The position numbers and the translations under genes are program-made. 64,000 bases of DNA from Solirubrobacteraceae bacterium. GTDB taxonomy: Bacteria > Actinomycetota > Thermoleophilia > Solirubrobacterales > Solirubrobacteraceae. Under the pieces are notes generated by a model. The model had not been told where the DNA came from, searched no databases, and saw nothing but the letters and a program-made list of their open reading frames with translations. The DNA is taken from positions 124,001 through 188,000 of the forward strand of contig JAJCYD010000014.1 in the NCBI GenBank assembly GCA_029263125.1, in the 5' to 3' direction. Positions 9,038-16,726 of the stretch are shown piece by piece (position 1 is the stretch's first letter; every line of letters starts with the position of its first letter).

Positions 9038-9613
9038 GTGACCGCCGCCCGCCGACTCTCCTGCATGCTCGCCGCCCTGCTCGTCTCCGGTGGCCTGTCG
9101 GCATGCGGCAAGCACCAGTCCACGGGACCGGTCAGGGTCGCCGAGACCGAGGGCATCTACCTCGACATCGGTGACCTGAAGTACCAGGTCCAGGTCTCGC
9201 GCCAGTTCAACCCGGCCGACGAGCAGGATCGGCCGTTTCTCATCGGGATCCCCGAGGACCAGCGCAAGCTGAAGCCCGAGGAGGTCTGGTTCGGCGTGCT
9301 GCTGCGCGTGCAGAACGAGACCGGCGAGGCGCTGCGCCCGGCAGCGGACATCCAGATCACCGACACGGTGGAGGAGCTCTTCAAGCCGCTGACGCTCGGC
9401 GAGGACAACGTCTTCGCCTACCGGCCCGACGACGAGATCCCTCCCAAGAGTGTCATGCCGCTGCCAGATTCGCCGGCCTTCGACTCGGCCTCGCGCGGAG
9501 CGCTCGTGCTCTTCAAGCTCACGCTGAGCGCGCTTAACAACCGGCCGCTGGAGCTCAAGATCGAAGGCCGCAGGGTCCCCCAGCAGACGGGCATCATCAA
9601 CCTCGACGTGTAG
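9038..9613 (+). CDS. lipoprotein of unknown function
   Basis: 191 residues from GTG 9038, giving a short basic N terminus (MTAARRL), a hydrophobic stretch and the lipobox LSAC with the lipidated cysteine near residue 21. The mature domain contains FGVLLRVQNETGEALRPA and FKPLTLGEDN and resembles DUF4352-like immunoglobulin-type extracellular domains, a weak resemblance only. It is convergent with the penicillin-binding protein gene, 22 bases away. Confidence 0.75.
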   Translation: MTAARRLSCMLAALLVSGGLSACGKHQSTGPVRVAETEGIYLDIGDLKYQVQVSRQFNPADEQDRPFLIGIPEDQRKLKPEEVWFGVLLRVQNETGEALRPAADIQITDTVEELFKPLTLGEDNVFAYRPDDEIPPKSVMPLPDSPAFDSASRGALVLFKLTLSALNNRPLELKIEGRRVPQQTGIINLDV

Positions 9614-9635
9614 GCGGGCGGGGGCGCCGGCCGGC

Positions 9636-11360
9636 TCAGCCGGTCGCCTTCAGCCCCGCGATCAGCACCTGCTTGGCGACCGGCGCGGCCGTGTCGCCGC
9701 CCTGGCCGTTCTCCACGAGCAGCACGCCGACGGCGACGCGCGGCTTGTCGGCCGGCGCGAACGCGGCAAACCAGGCGTCGGTGTCGGTCGGGTCGTCGGG
9801 CACGGGAGGCGGGCACTCGGTCTCCTGGGTCGGCGTGCATTCGGGCGTGGAGGTGTCCTTGAGCTCGGCCGTTCCCGTCTTGCCCGCGACGCGCACGCCG
9901 CTGATCGACGCCGCGCCGCCCGTACCGACCTTCACCACGGACTCCATGTAGGCGCGGACGGTGCTCGCCGTCGTCGGACGCAGGACCCTCGTGCGCTTGG
10001 TCGGCGCCCCCGCGCGCAGCGTGAGCTGCGTGCGCATGCCGCCGCCGGCGATCGTCGACGCGACCCAGCCCATCTGCAGCGCGGTGGCCTGCACGCGCCC
10101 CTGGCCGATCGCCGACGAGCCGACCGCGAGTCTGTCGCCGATCTCGCCGGCCTGCGGGATCTTGCTCGTCGCCGCGCCCGGGATGCCCGGATCCAGGTTG
10201 AAGCCGAAGGCCTCCGCCGTCTTGACCAGGCGCTCGGCCCCGAGCCGCACTCCCAGGGGCGCGAAGACGGAGTTGCAGGAGTGCGCGAAGGACAGGCGCA
10301 GGGACCCGCCGCAGGACTCGCCATCGGCGTTCTCGATCTCGACCCCTTCGATCGTCGTCCCGGTCTGCACCGGATAGGTGGAGTTGGGTCCGGCGAGGCG
10401 TGCTTCCAGCACCCCGGCGAGGGTGACGATCTTGAACGTGGAGCCCGGGGGCTGCAGGCCGGAGAACGCGACGCCGACGAGCGCGAGAATCTCGCCGGTC
10501 CGCGGCCGCAGGGCCGCGACCCCGCCGAACTGGTTGCCGAGCGCCTCGACGGCGGCTCGCTGCACCCGCGGATCGATCGTCGTGCGCACGGCCTTGGCCG
10601 GCCGCGGCTTGCTCGTCGCGAGCACGCGGTTGCCGGCGCGCAGGACGCCGCCGGGCCGCCCGGTCAGCGCCTCGTCGAAGACGCGCTCCAGGCCGCTGAC
10701 GCCGACCTTGGCGTCGGCGGGGACGCCCCGCTCGCCCAACCGCTCGGCGCGCTGGGGCGGTGCCACGTCCATGGAGCCGGAGATCGCCGACGCGACGGCT
10801 CCCAGCGGCGAGCCGCGGTCCTCGCCCCGCGCCAGGGGCGTGCCGTCGCGCGCCAGGATGTCCGCTCGCGGCGGTAGCCGCGTCGTGCGCTGCAGGCGCT
10901 CGCCGCGCCGCATGCCGGGGAAGGCCAGATGGGGCGCCCACGCGATGTGTGCCTCGTCGCCCTCGCCATCGAAGGGGAGGCGCATGGTCGCGCGCACCGT
11001 GCCGAAGATGCGCGTCGCGACGGTCATCGGGACGTCCACGACGCCGTCGCTCGGCTCGGCGACCGCACCCGGAGCGAACGTGACGGCGGTCGCCAGCATC
11101 GCCGCCTGGCGATGGTCGCTGGTGAACGCCTGCAGCGAACGTGCGCGACGGGCGGCGTCGGTGAGCTCGGCGTACATCGCCGGGTAGTCGTTGCGTGCGA
11201 GCGCGTCGACGAAGCGCTTGGCGCGCTGCTGCTCGGCCGGCGATCCGCCGGTGATGGCGAGTACCGTCACGAGCAGCATGACGAGTCCTGCCAGGCCTGC
11301 GAAGAGGATCAGTCGCCGCTGGGCAGGGGACATGTCCCGGAGTGGCGAAGCGACGACCAT
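9636..11360 (-). CDS. class B penicillin-binding protein with MecA_N-like domain
   Basis: About 574 residues. One N-terminal transmembrane helix (LILFAGLAGLVMLLVTVLAI) is followed by an NTF2-like MecA_N region (residues about 45-145), a dimerisation segment with the DGTPLARGE motif, and the transpeptidase domain. The catalytic motifs are S-T-F-K (in PPGSTFK), S-C-N (in FAHSCNSVF) and KTGT. It cross-links septal or lateral peptidoglycan outside the membrane. The start is uncertain between ATG 11360 and the ATG at 11333. It is divergent from the MarP-like protease gene, with 39 bases between starts. Confidence 0.92.
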   Translation of the reverse strand: MVVASPLRDMSPAQRRLILFAGLAGLVMLLVTVLAITGGSPAEQQRAKRFVDALARNDYPAMYAELTDAARRARSLQAFTSDHRQAAMLATAVTFAPGAVAEPSDGVVDVPMTVATRIFGTVRATMRLPFDGEGDEAHIAWAPHLAFPGMRRGERLQRTTRLPPRADILARDGTPLARGEDRGSPLGAVASAISGSMDVAPPQRAERLGERGVPADAKVGVSGLERVFDEALTGRPGGVLRAGNRVLATSKPRPAKAVRTTIDPRVQRAAVEALGNQFGGVAALRPRTGEILALVGVAFSGLQPPGSTFKIVTLAGVLEARLAGPNSTYPVQTGTTIEGVEIENADGESCGGSLRLSFAHSCNSVFAPLGVRLGAERLVKTAEAFGFNLDPGIPGAATSKIPQAGEIGDRLAVGSSAIGQGRVQATALQMGWVASTIAGGGMRTQLTLRAGAPTKRTRVLRPTTASTVRAYMESVVKVGTGGAASISGVRVAGKTGTAELKDTSTPECTPTQETECPPPVPDDPTDTDAWFAAFAPADKPRVAVGVLLVENGQGGDTAAPVAKQVLIAGLKATG

Positions 11361-11399
11361 GACCAAGAACTATGGCGATCGAGCGGACGAACTCCGAAC

Positions 11400-12545
11400 A
11401 TGAGCATCGTCGACGTCTTCATCATCGGATTCGCGATCGTCTTCGCGCTCGTCGGATTCGCGCGCGGCTTCGTCGTCGGGGCGCTCTCGCTGGCCGGGTT
11501 CGTCGCCGGCGCCTACCTCGGCACGCGCTTCGGGCCGCAGCTGCTCAAGGACGGCGGCAACTCCCCGTACGCGCCGCTGTTCGGGCTCTTCGGCGCGGTC
11601 ATCCTCGGCACGCTGGTGTCGGCCGGTGCGGAGGGCGTGGCGGGACGGATGCGCGCCGGGATTCGTGCGTCGCCGCTGGGTGCGCTGGACGGCCTGCTCG
11701 GCGGTGGCCTGGCGATCGCGCTGGCGTTGGGCTTCGCCTGGGTCGTCGGCGTGGTCATCGTGCAGACGCCCGGCGTCGGCAGCCTGCGATCGACCGTCCA
11801 GCGTTCGACGATCTTCGAGCGCCTCAACGACGCGCTGCCCTCCGACACGCTGCTCAAGGCGCTGGCGCGCTTCGATCCGTTCCCGCGCATCGACGGGCCG
11901 GAGGTCGACGTCGACGCGCCGCAGTCGAGGATCGCCCGTGACTCCGACGTCCAACGAGCGGGCGATTCGGTCCTGAAGATCCTCGTCAACGCCTGCGGGC
12001 GGCGCGTGTCGGGATCGGGTTGGGTGGCCGCGGACGGCGTCGTCGTCACCAACGCCCACGTCGTGGCCGGCGAGGACGCGACGGTGGTGCAGCGCCGCGA
12101 CGGAGGCGGCCGGCTCGACGCGACGCCGATCGCCTTCGACTCGCGCAACGACGTCGCGGTGCTGCGCGTTCGCGGTCTCGACGCTGCGGCGCTGCGCTTC
12201 TCGCGGGAGGTCAAGGTCACCGAACCCGGAGCCGTCGAGGGGTACCCGCTCAGCGGCCCGTTTCAGATTCGCCCGGCGCGCATCGGGCAGACGCGAAACG
12301 TGCTCTCGCAGGATGCCTACGGCCGCGGACCGGTGCGGCGGAAGATCACGGCGTTCCGCGGCAAGGTCCAGCCGGGCAACTCCGGTGGGCCGATCGTCGA
12401 CGCCGCCGGGCGGGTCTCCGGAACGGTCTTCGCCGAGGCGATCGGCGGCAAGACCCAGGGCGGCTATGCAGTGCCCAACGACATCGTGCGCGACGTGCTG
12501 CGCAGCGCCGGCGGGCCGGTCAAGACCGGACCCTGCGCGCGGTGA
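11400..12545 (+). CDS. MarP-like membrane serine protease (CvpA plus trypsin domain)
   Basis: 381 residues. A CvpA-type region with about four transmembrane helices (residues 1-125) is followed by a linker and a periplasmic chymotrypsin-fold protease. The catalytic triad is H220 (TNAH), D251 (RNDVAV) and S328 (GNSGGP). C199 and C379 flank the protease domain and match the redox-sensing disulfide described for mycobacterial MarP, which is needed for acid and oxidative resistance. The ATG at 11400 was chosen because it starts directly with the first membrane helix. Divergence from a PBP gene fits a cell-wall role. Confidence 0.92.
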   Translation: MSIVDVFIIGFAIVFALVGFARGFVVGALSLAGFVAGAYLGTRFGPQLLKDGGNSPYAPLFGLFGAVILGTLVSAGAEGVAGRMRAGIRASPLGALDGLLGGGLAIALALGFAWVVGVVIVQTPGVGSLRSTVQRSTIFERLNDALPSDTLLKALARFDPFPRIDGPEVDVDAPQSRIARDSDVQRAGDSVLKILVNACGRRVSGSGWVAADGVVVTNAHVVAGEDATVVQRRDGGGRLDATPIAFDSRNDVAVLRVRGLDAAALRFSREVKVTEPGAVEGYPLSGPFQIRPARIGQTRNVLSQDAYGRGPVRRKITAFRGKVQPGNSGGPIVDAAGRVSGTVFAEAIGGKTQGGYAVPNDIVRDVLRSAGGPVKTGPCAR

Positions 12546-12583
12546 GCCGGTCCGAGCCGGGGGTCAGCGGCCGAGGATGACGC

Positions 12584-12589
12584 TACCCT
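12584..12589 (+). promoter_or_regulatory. -10 element (TACCCT) of topB, near-leaderless
   Basis: TACCCT ends 10 bases before the GTG at 12600. The transcript would have at most a few untranslated bases and has no Shine-Dalgarno. Confidence 0.45.
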
Positions 12590-12599
12590 GCCGTGCCCG

Positions 12600-14837
12600 G
12601 TGCCCAAGACCCTCGTCATCGCAGAGAAGCCCTCCGTCGGTCGCGACCTCGCACGCGTGCTGCCCGGACCCTTCGCCAAGCAGGAGGGATTCCTCGAAGG
12701 ACCCGACCACGTCCTGACGTGGGCGGTCGGCCATCTCGTGCAGCTCGCCGAGCCCGACGAGTACGACGCGAAGTTCAAGAAGTGGCGCATGGCGGACCTG
12801 CCGATCGTGCCGCCGAAGTTCAAGCTCGTCGTCCGCGACGAGCGTTCCAAGAAGCAGATGTCGGTCGTGACCAAGCAGCTCGGCCGCGAGGACGTCGCCG
12901 AGGTCATCAACGCCTGCGACGCCGGCCGCGAGGGTGAGCTGATCTTCGCCTACCTCTTCGAGAAGGCCCGCTCCAAGAAGCCCGTCCAGCGTCTGTGGCT
13001 GTCCTCGATGACGAAGGCCGCGATGCAGCGCGCCTTCTCTGAGCTGCGTCCCGCCGCCGAGTTCGCCTCCCTGGAGGCCGCCGCGCGGTCGCGCTCGGAG
13101 TCCGACTGGATCGTCGGGATGAACGCCACGCGCGCAGCGACGATCCGCCTGCGCTCCTCCTTCGACGGCGCCGTCTCGCTGGGCCGCGTGCAGACGCCGA
13201 CGCTCGCGATCATCACGCGGCGCGAGGAGGAGATCCGCGCGTTCGTGCCCGAGGCCTACTGGCTCGTCGATGCGGTCTTCGCGGCGCCCGGCGATCGGAT
13301 CTACGAGGGCCGCTACCACGAGGGCGCAAAGCCGCGCCTGCCCAGCGCACAGGACGCCGACGCGGTCGTCGCCGCCGTCCGCGGCCAGACCGGCGAGATC
13401 ACCAAGCTCGAGACCAAGGAGCGCAAGGAGCGCGCTCCGATGCTCTATGACCTGACATCGCTGCAGCGCGAGGCCAACAACCGCTACGGCTTCACCGCCC
13501 GCCGCACGCTCGGGGCCGCGCAGCGCTGCTATGAGGAGCACAAGGTGCTCACCTATCCGCGAACCAACTCGCGCTACCTGACCAGCGACATGATCGCCGA
13601 GCTCAAGCCGATTGCCGGCCATGTCGGCGGCGCCGGCCGCGAGTACGAGAAGGCAGCGGTGTACGTGCAGGGCCTGGACGTGCTGCCGCTGGGGCGCGTC
13701 ATCGCCGACGACAAGGTCGGCGACCACCACGCGATCATCCCGACGAACTCGCCGCACGGCCTCGACAAGCTCTCCGACGACGACCGCCGCATCTACGACA
13801 TGGTCGCCCGTCGCTTCCTGGCGGTCTTTCATCCCGAGGCGGTGTTCGAGAACACGAAGGTCGAGACGACCGTCGCCGGGCACATCTTCCGTACGCGGGG
13901 CAAGGTCCTGCTCGTTGCCGGCTGGCGCGGCGTCTACGGGGAGCTCCCCGAGGGCGAGGGCGCATCCGACGAGGATGAGGGCCGCGATCAGCAGCTGCCC
14001 AAGCTCGAGCTAGCCGAGAGCGTCGATACTCGCGAGGTGAGCGCTGAAGAGAAGGAGACCAAGCCGCCGCGGCGCTACTCCGACGCCTCGCTGCTCGGCG
14101 CGATGGAGACCGCCGGCAAGCTCGTCGACGACGACGACATGCGCGAGGCGATGAAAGAGTCGGGCATCGGGACGCCGGCGACGCGCGCGTCGATCATCGA
14201 GCGCCTGATCGACGTCGGCTACGTCGAGCGCGACGCGCGGGCCCTCGTGGCCACCGAGAAGGGCCTGAACGTCATTCGCCTGCTCGGCGACCACCAGCTC
14301 ACGTCGCCGTCGCTGACGGGCGACTGGGAGCGGCGCCTGGGCATGATCGAGCGCGGCGAGGAGCCGCGGACGCGCTTCATGTCCGACATCAAGGGCTTCG
14401 CCGAGATGACGGTTGCCGACCTCGACGCCAAGCTCAAGGACGTGCGCATCCCGCGGGCGAACCTCGGGCCGTGTGCGGTCTGCGGCCACGACATCATCGA
14501 GAACCGCAAGGGCTACTCGTGCTGGTCGCGCGAAGATCCGGGCTGCGGCTTCGTGATCTGGAAGTCCAAGGCCGGCAAGACGCTGCCGATGGCGATCGCC
14601 AAGGAGCTGATCGCCACCGGGCGCACCGCCAAGCCGGTGACCGGCTTCAAGGGCCGCTCCGGGCGCTCGTTTCGCGCGCGGCTGGCGCTGGTCCAGAACG
14701 AGGAGGGCAAGTGGCGCGTGGAGTTCGACGAGCCATGGGCCAAGGAGGGCGAGAAGGTTGCGCCCGCCGGCGAGTCCGACGACGCCGCCGCGCCGACGAC
14801 GCCCGCCGAACGCGCCGCGGCCGAGGCTGCCGCGTAG
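12600..14837 (+). CDS. topB: type IA DNA topoisomerase (TopB/topoisomerase III-like)
   Basis: 745-residue enzyme that relaxes or decatenates DNA by single-strand passage. It has an N-terminal Toprim domain (VIAEKPSVGRDLA; NACDAGREGELIF with the acidic metal site), the gate domain with the active tyrosine in LTYPRTNSRYL, and a C-terminal zinc-ribbon-like segment (CAVCG, then CWSREDPGC). The final 30 residues are Ala/acid-rich. It starts at GTG. Topoisomerase III is more likely than TopA because of its length and the PSVGRDLA motif. Confidence 0.93.
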   Translation: MPKTLVIAEKPSVGRDLARVLPGPFAKQEGFLEGPDHVLTWAVGHLVQLAEPDEYDAKFKKWRMADLPIVPPKFKLVVRDERSKKQMSVVTKQLGREDVAEVINACDAGREGELIFAYLFEKARSKKPVQRLWLSSMTKAAMQRAFSELRPAAEFASLEAAARSRSESDWIVGMNATRAATIRLRSSFDGAVSLGRVQTPTLAIITRREEEIRAFVPEAYWLVDAVFAAPGDRIYEGRYHEGAKPRLPSAQDADAVVAAVRGQTGEITKLETKERKERAPMLYDLTSLQREANNRYGFTARRTLGAAQRCYEEHKVLTYPRTNSRYLTSDMIAELKPIAGHVGGAGREYEKAAVYVQGLDVLPLGRVIADDKVGDHHAIIPTNSPHGLDKLSDDDRRIYDMVARRFLAVFHPEAVFENTKVETTVAGHIFRTRGKVLLVAGWRGVYGELPEGEGASDEDEGRDQQLPKLELAESVDTREVSAEEKETKPPRRYSDASLLGAMETAGKLVDDDDMREAMKESGIGTPATRASIIERLIDVGYVERDARALVATEKGLNVIRLLGDHQLTSPSLTGDWERRLGMIERGEEPRTRFMSDIKGFAEMTVADLDAKLKDVRIPRANLGPCAVCGHDIIENRKGYSCWSREDPGCGFVIWKSKAGKTLPMAIAKELIATGRTAKPVTGFKGRSGRSFRARLALVQNEEGKWRVEFDEPWAKEGEKVAPAGESDDAAAPTTPAERAAAEAAA

Positions 14838-14847
14838 TTGAGACGCA

Positions 14848-15873
14848 GTGCTGTCGGAGGGTCGGCGGAGACGACGCCGGTCGGCGCGGGGGCCTGTAGG
14901 ACTGCTGCTCCTGCTGTTCGCCGGTGGGGCCGCCGCGATCGCGGTGTGGTTCGGGGTGCTGCGCGCCGACGGACCTGGGCGGCCGGTGGCCAGTGCCGGC
15001 GTGCAACGCCTCACGACGCCGGTCACCGAGCGTCCGCCACTGCAGGAGGCGGTTGGGCCGCTGCCCGAGCCTCCGGGCGCGGCGCGCGTGGATCTGTCGC
15101 GGTCGGCGCTGCTGGCTGATCTGAAGCTCGATCCCACGCCGGTCGCGGGTCTGGCATTCGACTTTGCCGACGGCCGCGTGCTGTGGCGCCGTGGCGCGAC
15201 GCGCGTGCGGCCGATCGCGAGCCTCACGAAGCTCATGACCGGGCTGCTCGCCGTCGAGCGGTTCGGGTCCGACAGCCGCGTGCGGCTGACGGCGGAGCCC
15301 GATCAGATCGGCGGGACGCACATGGGAGGTCTGCGCGCCGGGCGCAGCGTGCGGGCCGACGTGTTGCTGCAAGGCCTCATGATCACGTCAGGCAACGACG
15401 CCGCCGTCGCCCTGGCGGTCGCCGGCGCGGGGTCGGTGCACGCTTGGGTGAATCAGATGAACGCTCGTGCGCGGCTGCTGGGCCTGAAGTGCACGCACTT
15501 CGTCGATCCGCACGGCCTGGATCCACGCAACCGCTCCTGCCCGGCGGACATCGCCGCGCTGGCGATGCGCGCGATGGCCGAGCCGCGACTGGCGCGCATC
15601 GCCAAGCACCGCTTCGCGCGGGTGTGGCCGGGCTTTGGCAAGAAGATCACGCTGCGCACGACCAACCACCTGTTGCGCGAGCGCTACCCGGGCGCGATCG
15701 GACTGAAGACCGGCTTCACCAACCGCGCCGGCCATTGCCTGGTGGCGGTCATCGAACGCGGTGAGCGGCGGATCGGGATCGTGTTGTTCGGTTCGAAGAT
15801 CGACGCCTTCGCCGACGCACGCCGGATCGCGCGCGAGGCGGCGCGGGTGGGAGCGATCGACCCGGCGGCCTGA
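14848..15873 (+). CDS. serine-type D-Ala-D-Ala carboxypeptidase (peptidase S11)
   Basis: 341 residues. An Arg-rich N terminus and one membrane anchor ([18 protein letters not shown]) precede a Pro-rich linker and the S11 catalytic domain. The active motifs are SLTK (nucleophile), SGND and KTG in order. It trims the terminal D-Ala of peptidoglycan stem peptides outside the membrane. It lacks an obvious C-terminal amphipathic anchor, the N-terminal helix serving instead. The GTG start lies 10 bases after the topB stop, so cotranscription is likely. Confidence 0.92.
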   Translation: MLSEGRRRRRRSARGPVGLLLLLFAGGAAAIAVWFGVLRADGPGRPVASAGVQRLTTPVTERPPLQEAVGPLPEPPGAARVDLSRSALLADLKLDPTPVAGLAFDFADGRVLWRRGATRVRPIASLTKLMTGLLAVERFGSDSRVRLTAEPDQIGGTHMGGLRAGRSVRADVLLQGLMITSGNDAAVALAVAGAGSVHAWVNQMNARARLLGLKCTHFVDPHGLDPRNRSCPADIAALAMRAMAEPRLARIAKHRFARVWPGFGKKITLRTTNHLLRERYPGAIGLKTGFTNRAGHCLVAVIERGERRIGIVLFGSKIDAFADARRIAREAARVGAIDPAA

Positions 15874-15916
15874 CCCACCGAACGTGCTGCTGGGTCAGCG
15901 TCTGCGACGGGCCCTG

Positions 15917-16486
15917 ATGGGGACGGTGGTCGTCGTCCTGCGCGATGTCCGCCACAGCGGTTACACACGTTGGATGCTCCGTGAGATCTCAGACGGTGCG
16001 CTCGTCAGGCATGGTCGCCGCTGGCGCCTTGCGCTGGGCGAAGAGCTGTTGGGACCGTCGTGGTCGACACGGCGGATCCGCGCGCTTCAGCGCGCTCAAC
16101 TGGTTGAGCCCGTGGCCCTCGTGCGCCGTGGGCGGCACTGCATGTGGCTCTTCGAGGGACGCATCTACACGGTGCGCGACGACCTCGACGGGCGCGACGT
16201 GCTGGCGCTGATCCGTGAGCGCGAGCTTCGAGCCCGTCGCCGCCTGGAGCGCGCTCACGCCACGCTCACTGGCGACGACGGCCGGGGCCGCCGTCGCCAG
16301 CCGATCTCCCCGGAGGTCCGCAGAGCGGTCTTCGAACGCGACGGCGGGCGCTGCGTGGAGTGCGGCTCGGACTTCGACATCCAGTACGACCACGTCATTC
16401 CGTTCAGCCTCGGCGGCGCCGCCACGGTGCAGAACCTGCAGGTCCTGTGCGCGACCTGCAACAAGCGCAAAGGGGCGACGCCGTGA
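15917..16486 (+). CDS. HNH endonuclease
   Basis: 189 residues. The C-terminal HNH/McrA-type nuclease motif reads [12 protein letters not shown], then [11 protein letters not shown], then [11 protein letters not shown]; the CxxC pairs bind structural zinc and the DH histidine is catalytic. The N-terminal half (residues 1-110) is basic, could bind DNA, and is not assigned. Start ATG 15917 was taken because upstream in-frame sequence lies in the preceding gene's 3' end. Free-standing HNH genes of this type occur in defence, mobile and repair settings; nothing here tells which. Confidence 0.82.
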   Translation: MGTVVVVLRDVRHSGYTRWMLREISDGALVRHGRRWRLALGEELLGPSWSTRRIRALQRAQLVEPVALVRRGRHCMWLFEGRIYTVRDDLDGRDVLALIRERELRARRRLERAHATLTGDDGRGRRRQPISPEVRRAVFERDGGRCVECGSDFDIQYDHVIPFSLGGAATVQNLQVLCATCNKRKGATP

Positions 16487-16553
16487 AGCGCACGGGGCCC
16501 CAGGTGGCGGCGTCTCAGCCGTTCCGGGCTGTCGCCCATGGTGGTCGTTGCGG

Positions 16554-16597
16554 ATGAGTAGCACCGGCTAGCACCGGTGCTAGCACCCGCTACTCAT
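16554..16597 (+). repeat. 44-bp imperfect palindrome with a perfect 18-bp core
   Basis: The core GCTAGCACCGGTGCTAGC (16567-16584) is a perfect palindrome. It is flanked, after a symmetric 4-base mismatch, by perfectly complementary 9-base arms ATGAGTAGC (16554-16562) and GCTACTCAT (16589-16597). TAGCACC also recurs as a direct repeat within it. It lies 68 bases after the HNH gene and 130 before the AddB-like gene. As RNA it would fold into a strong hairpin and could be a terminator, but there is no U tract. As DNA it could be a protein-binding or recombination site. Confidence 0.8.
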
Positions 16598-16726
16598 GCC
16601 AGAAGCGCACCTCCTCCTCGCAGGCGACACGGACAATCGCGTCGGATATCGAGCTGGCGACGATCCCGCGAGGGCTGTGGGAGCAGATGACGGCGGTTCG
16701 TCGGGGCCAGCCGCCACCATGACGGT

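Noticed and set aside
9631-9643. Short dyad CCGGCTCAGCCGG at the convergent lipoprotein/PBP junction.
   Set aside because: Five-base stem with no U tract; it could act as a weak terminator but is not distinguishable from background GC dyads.
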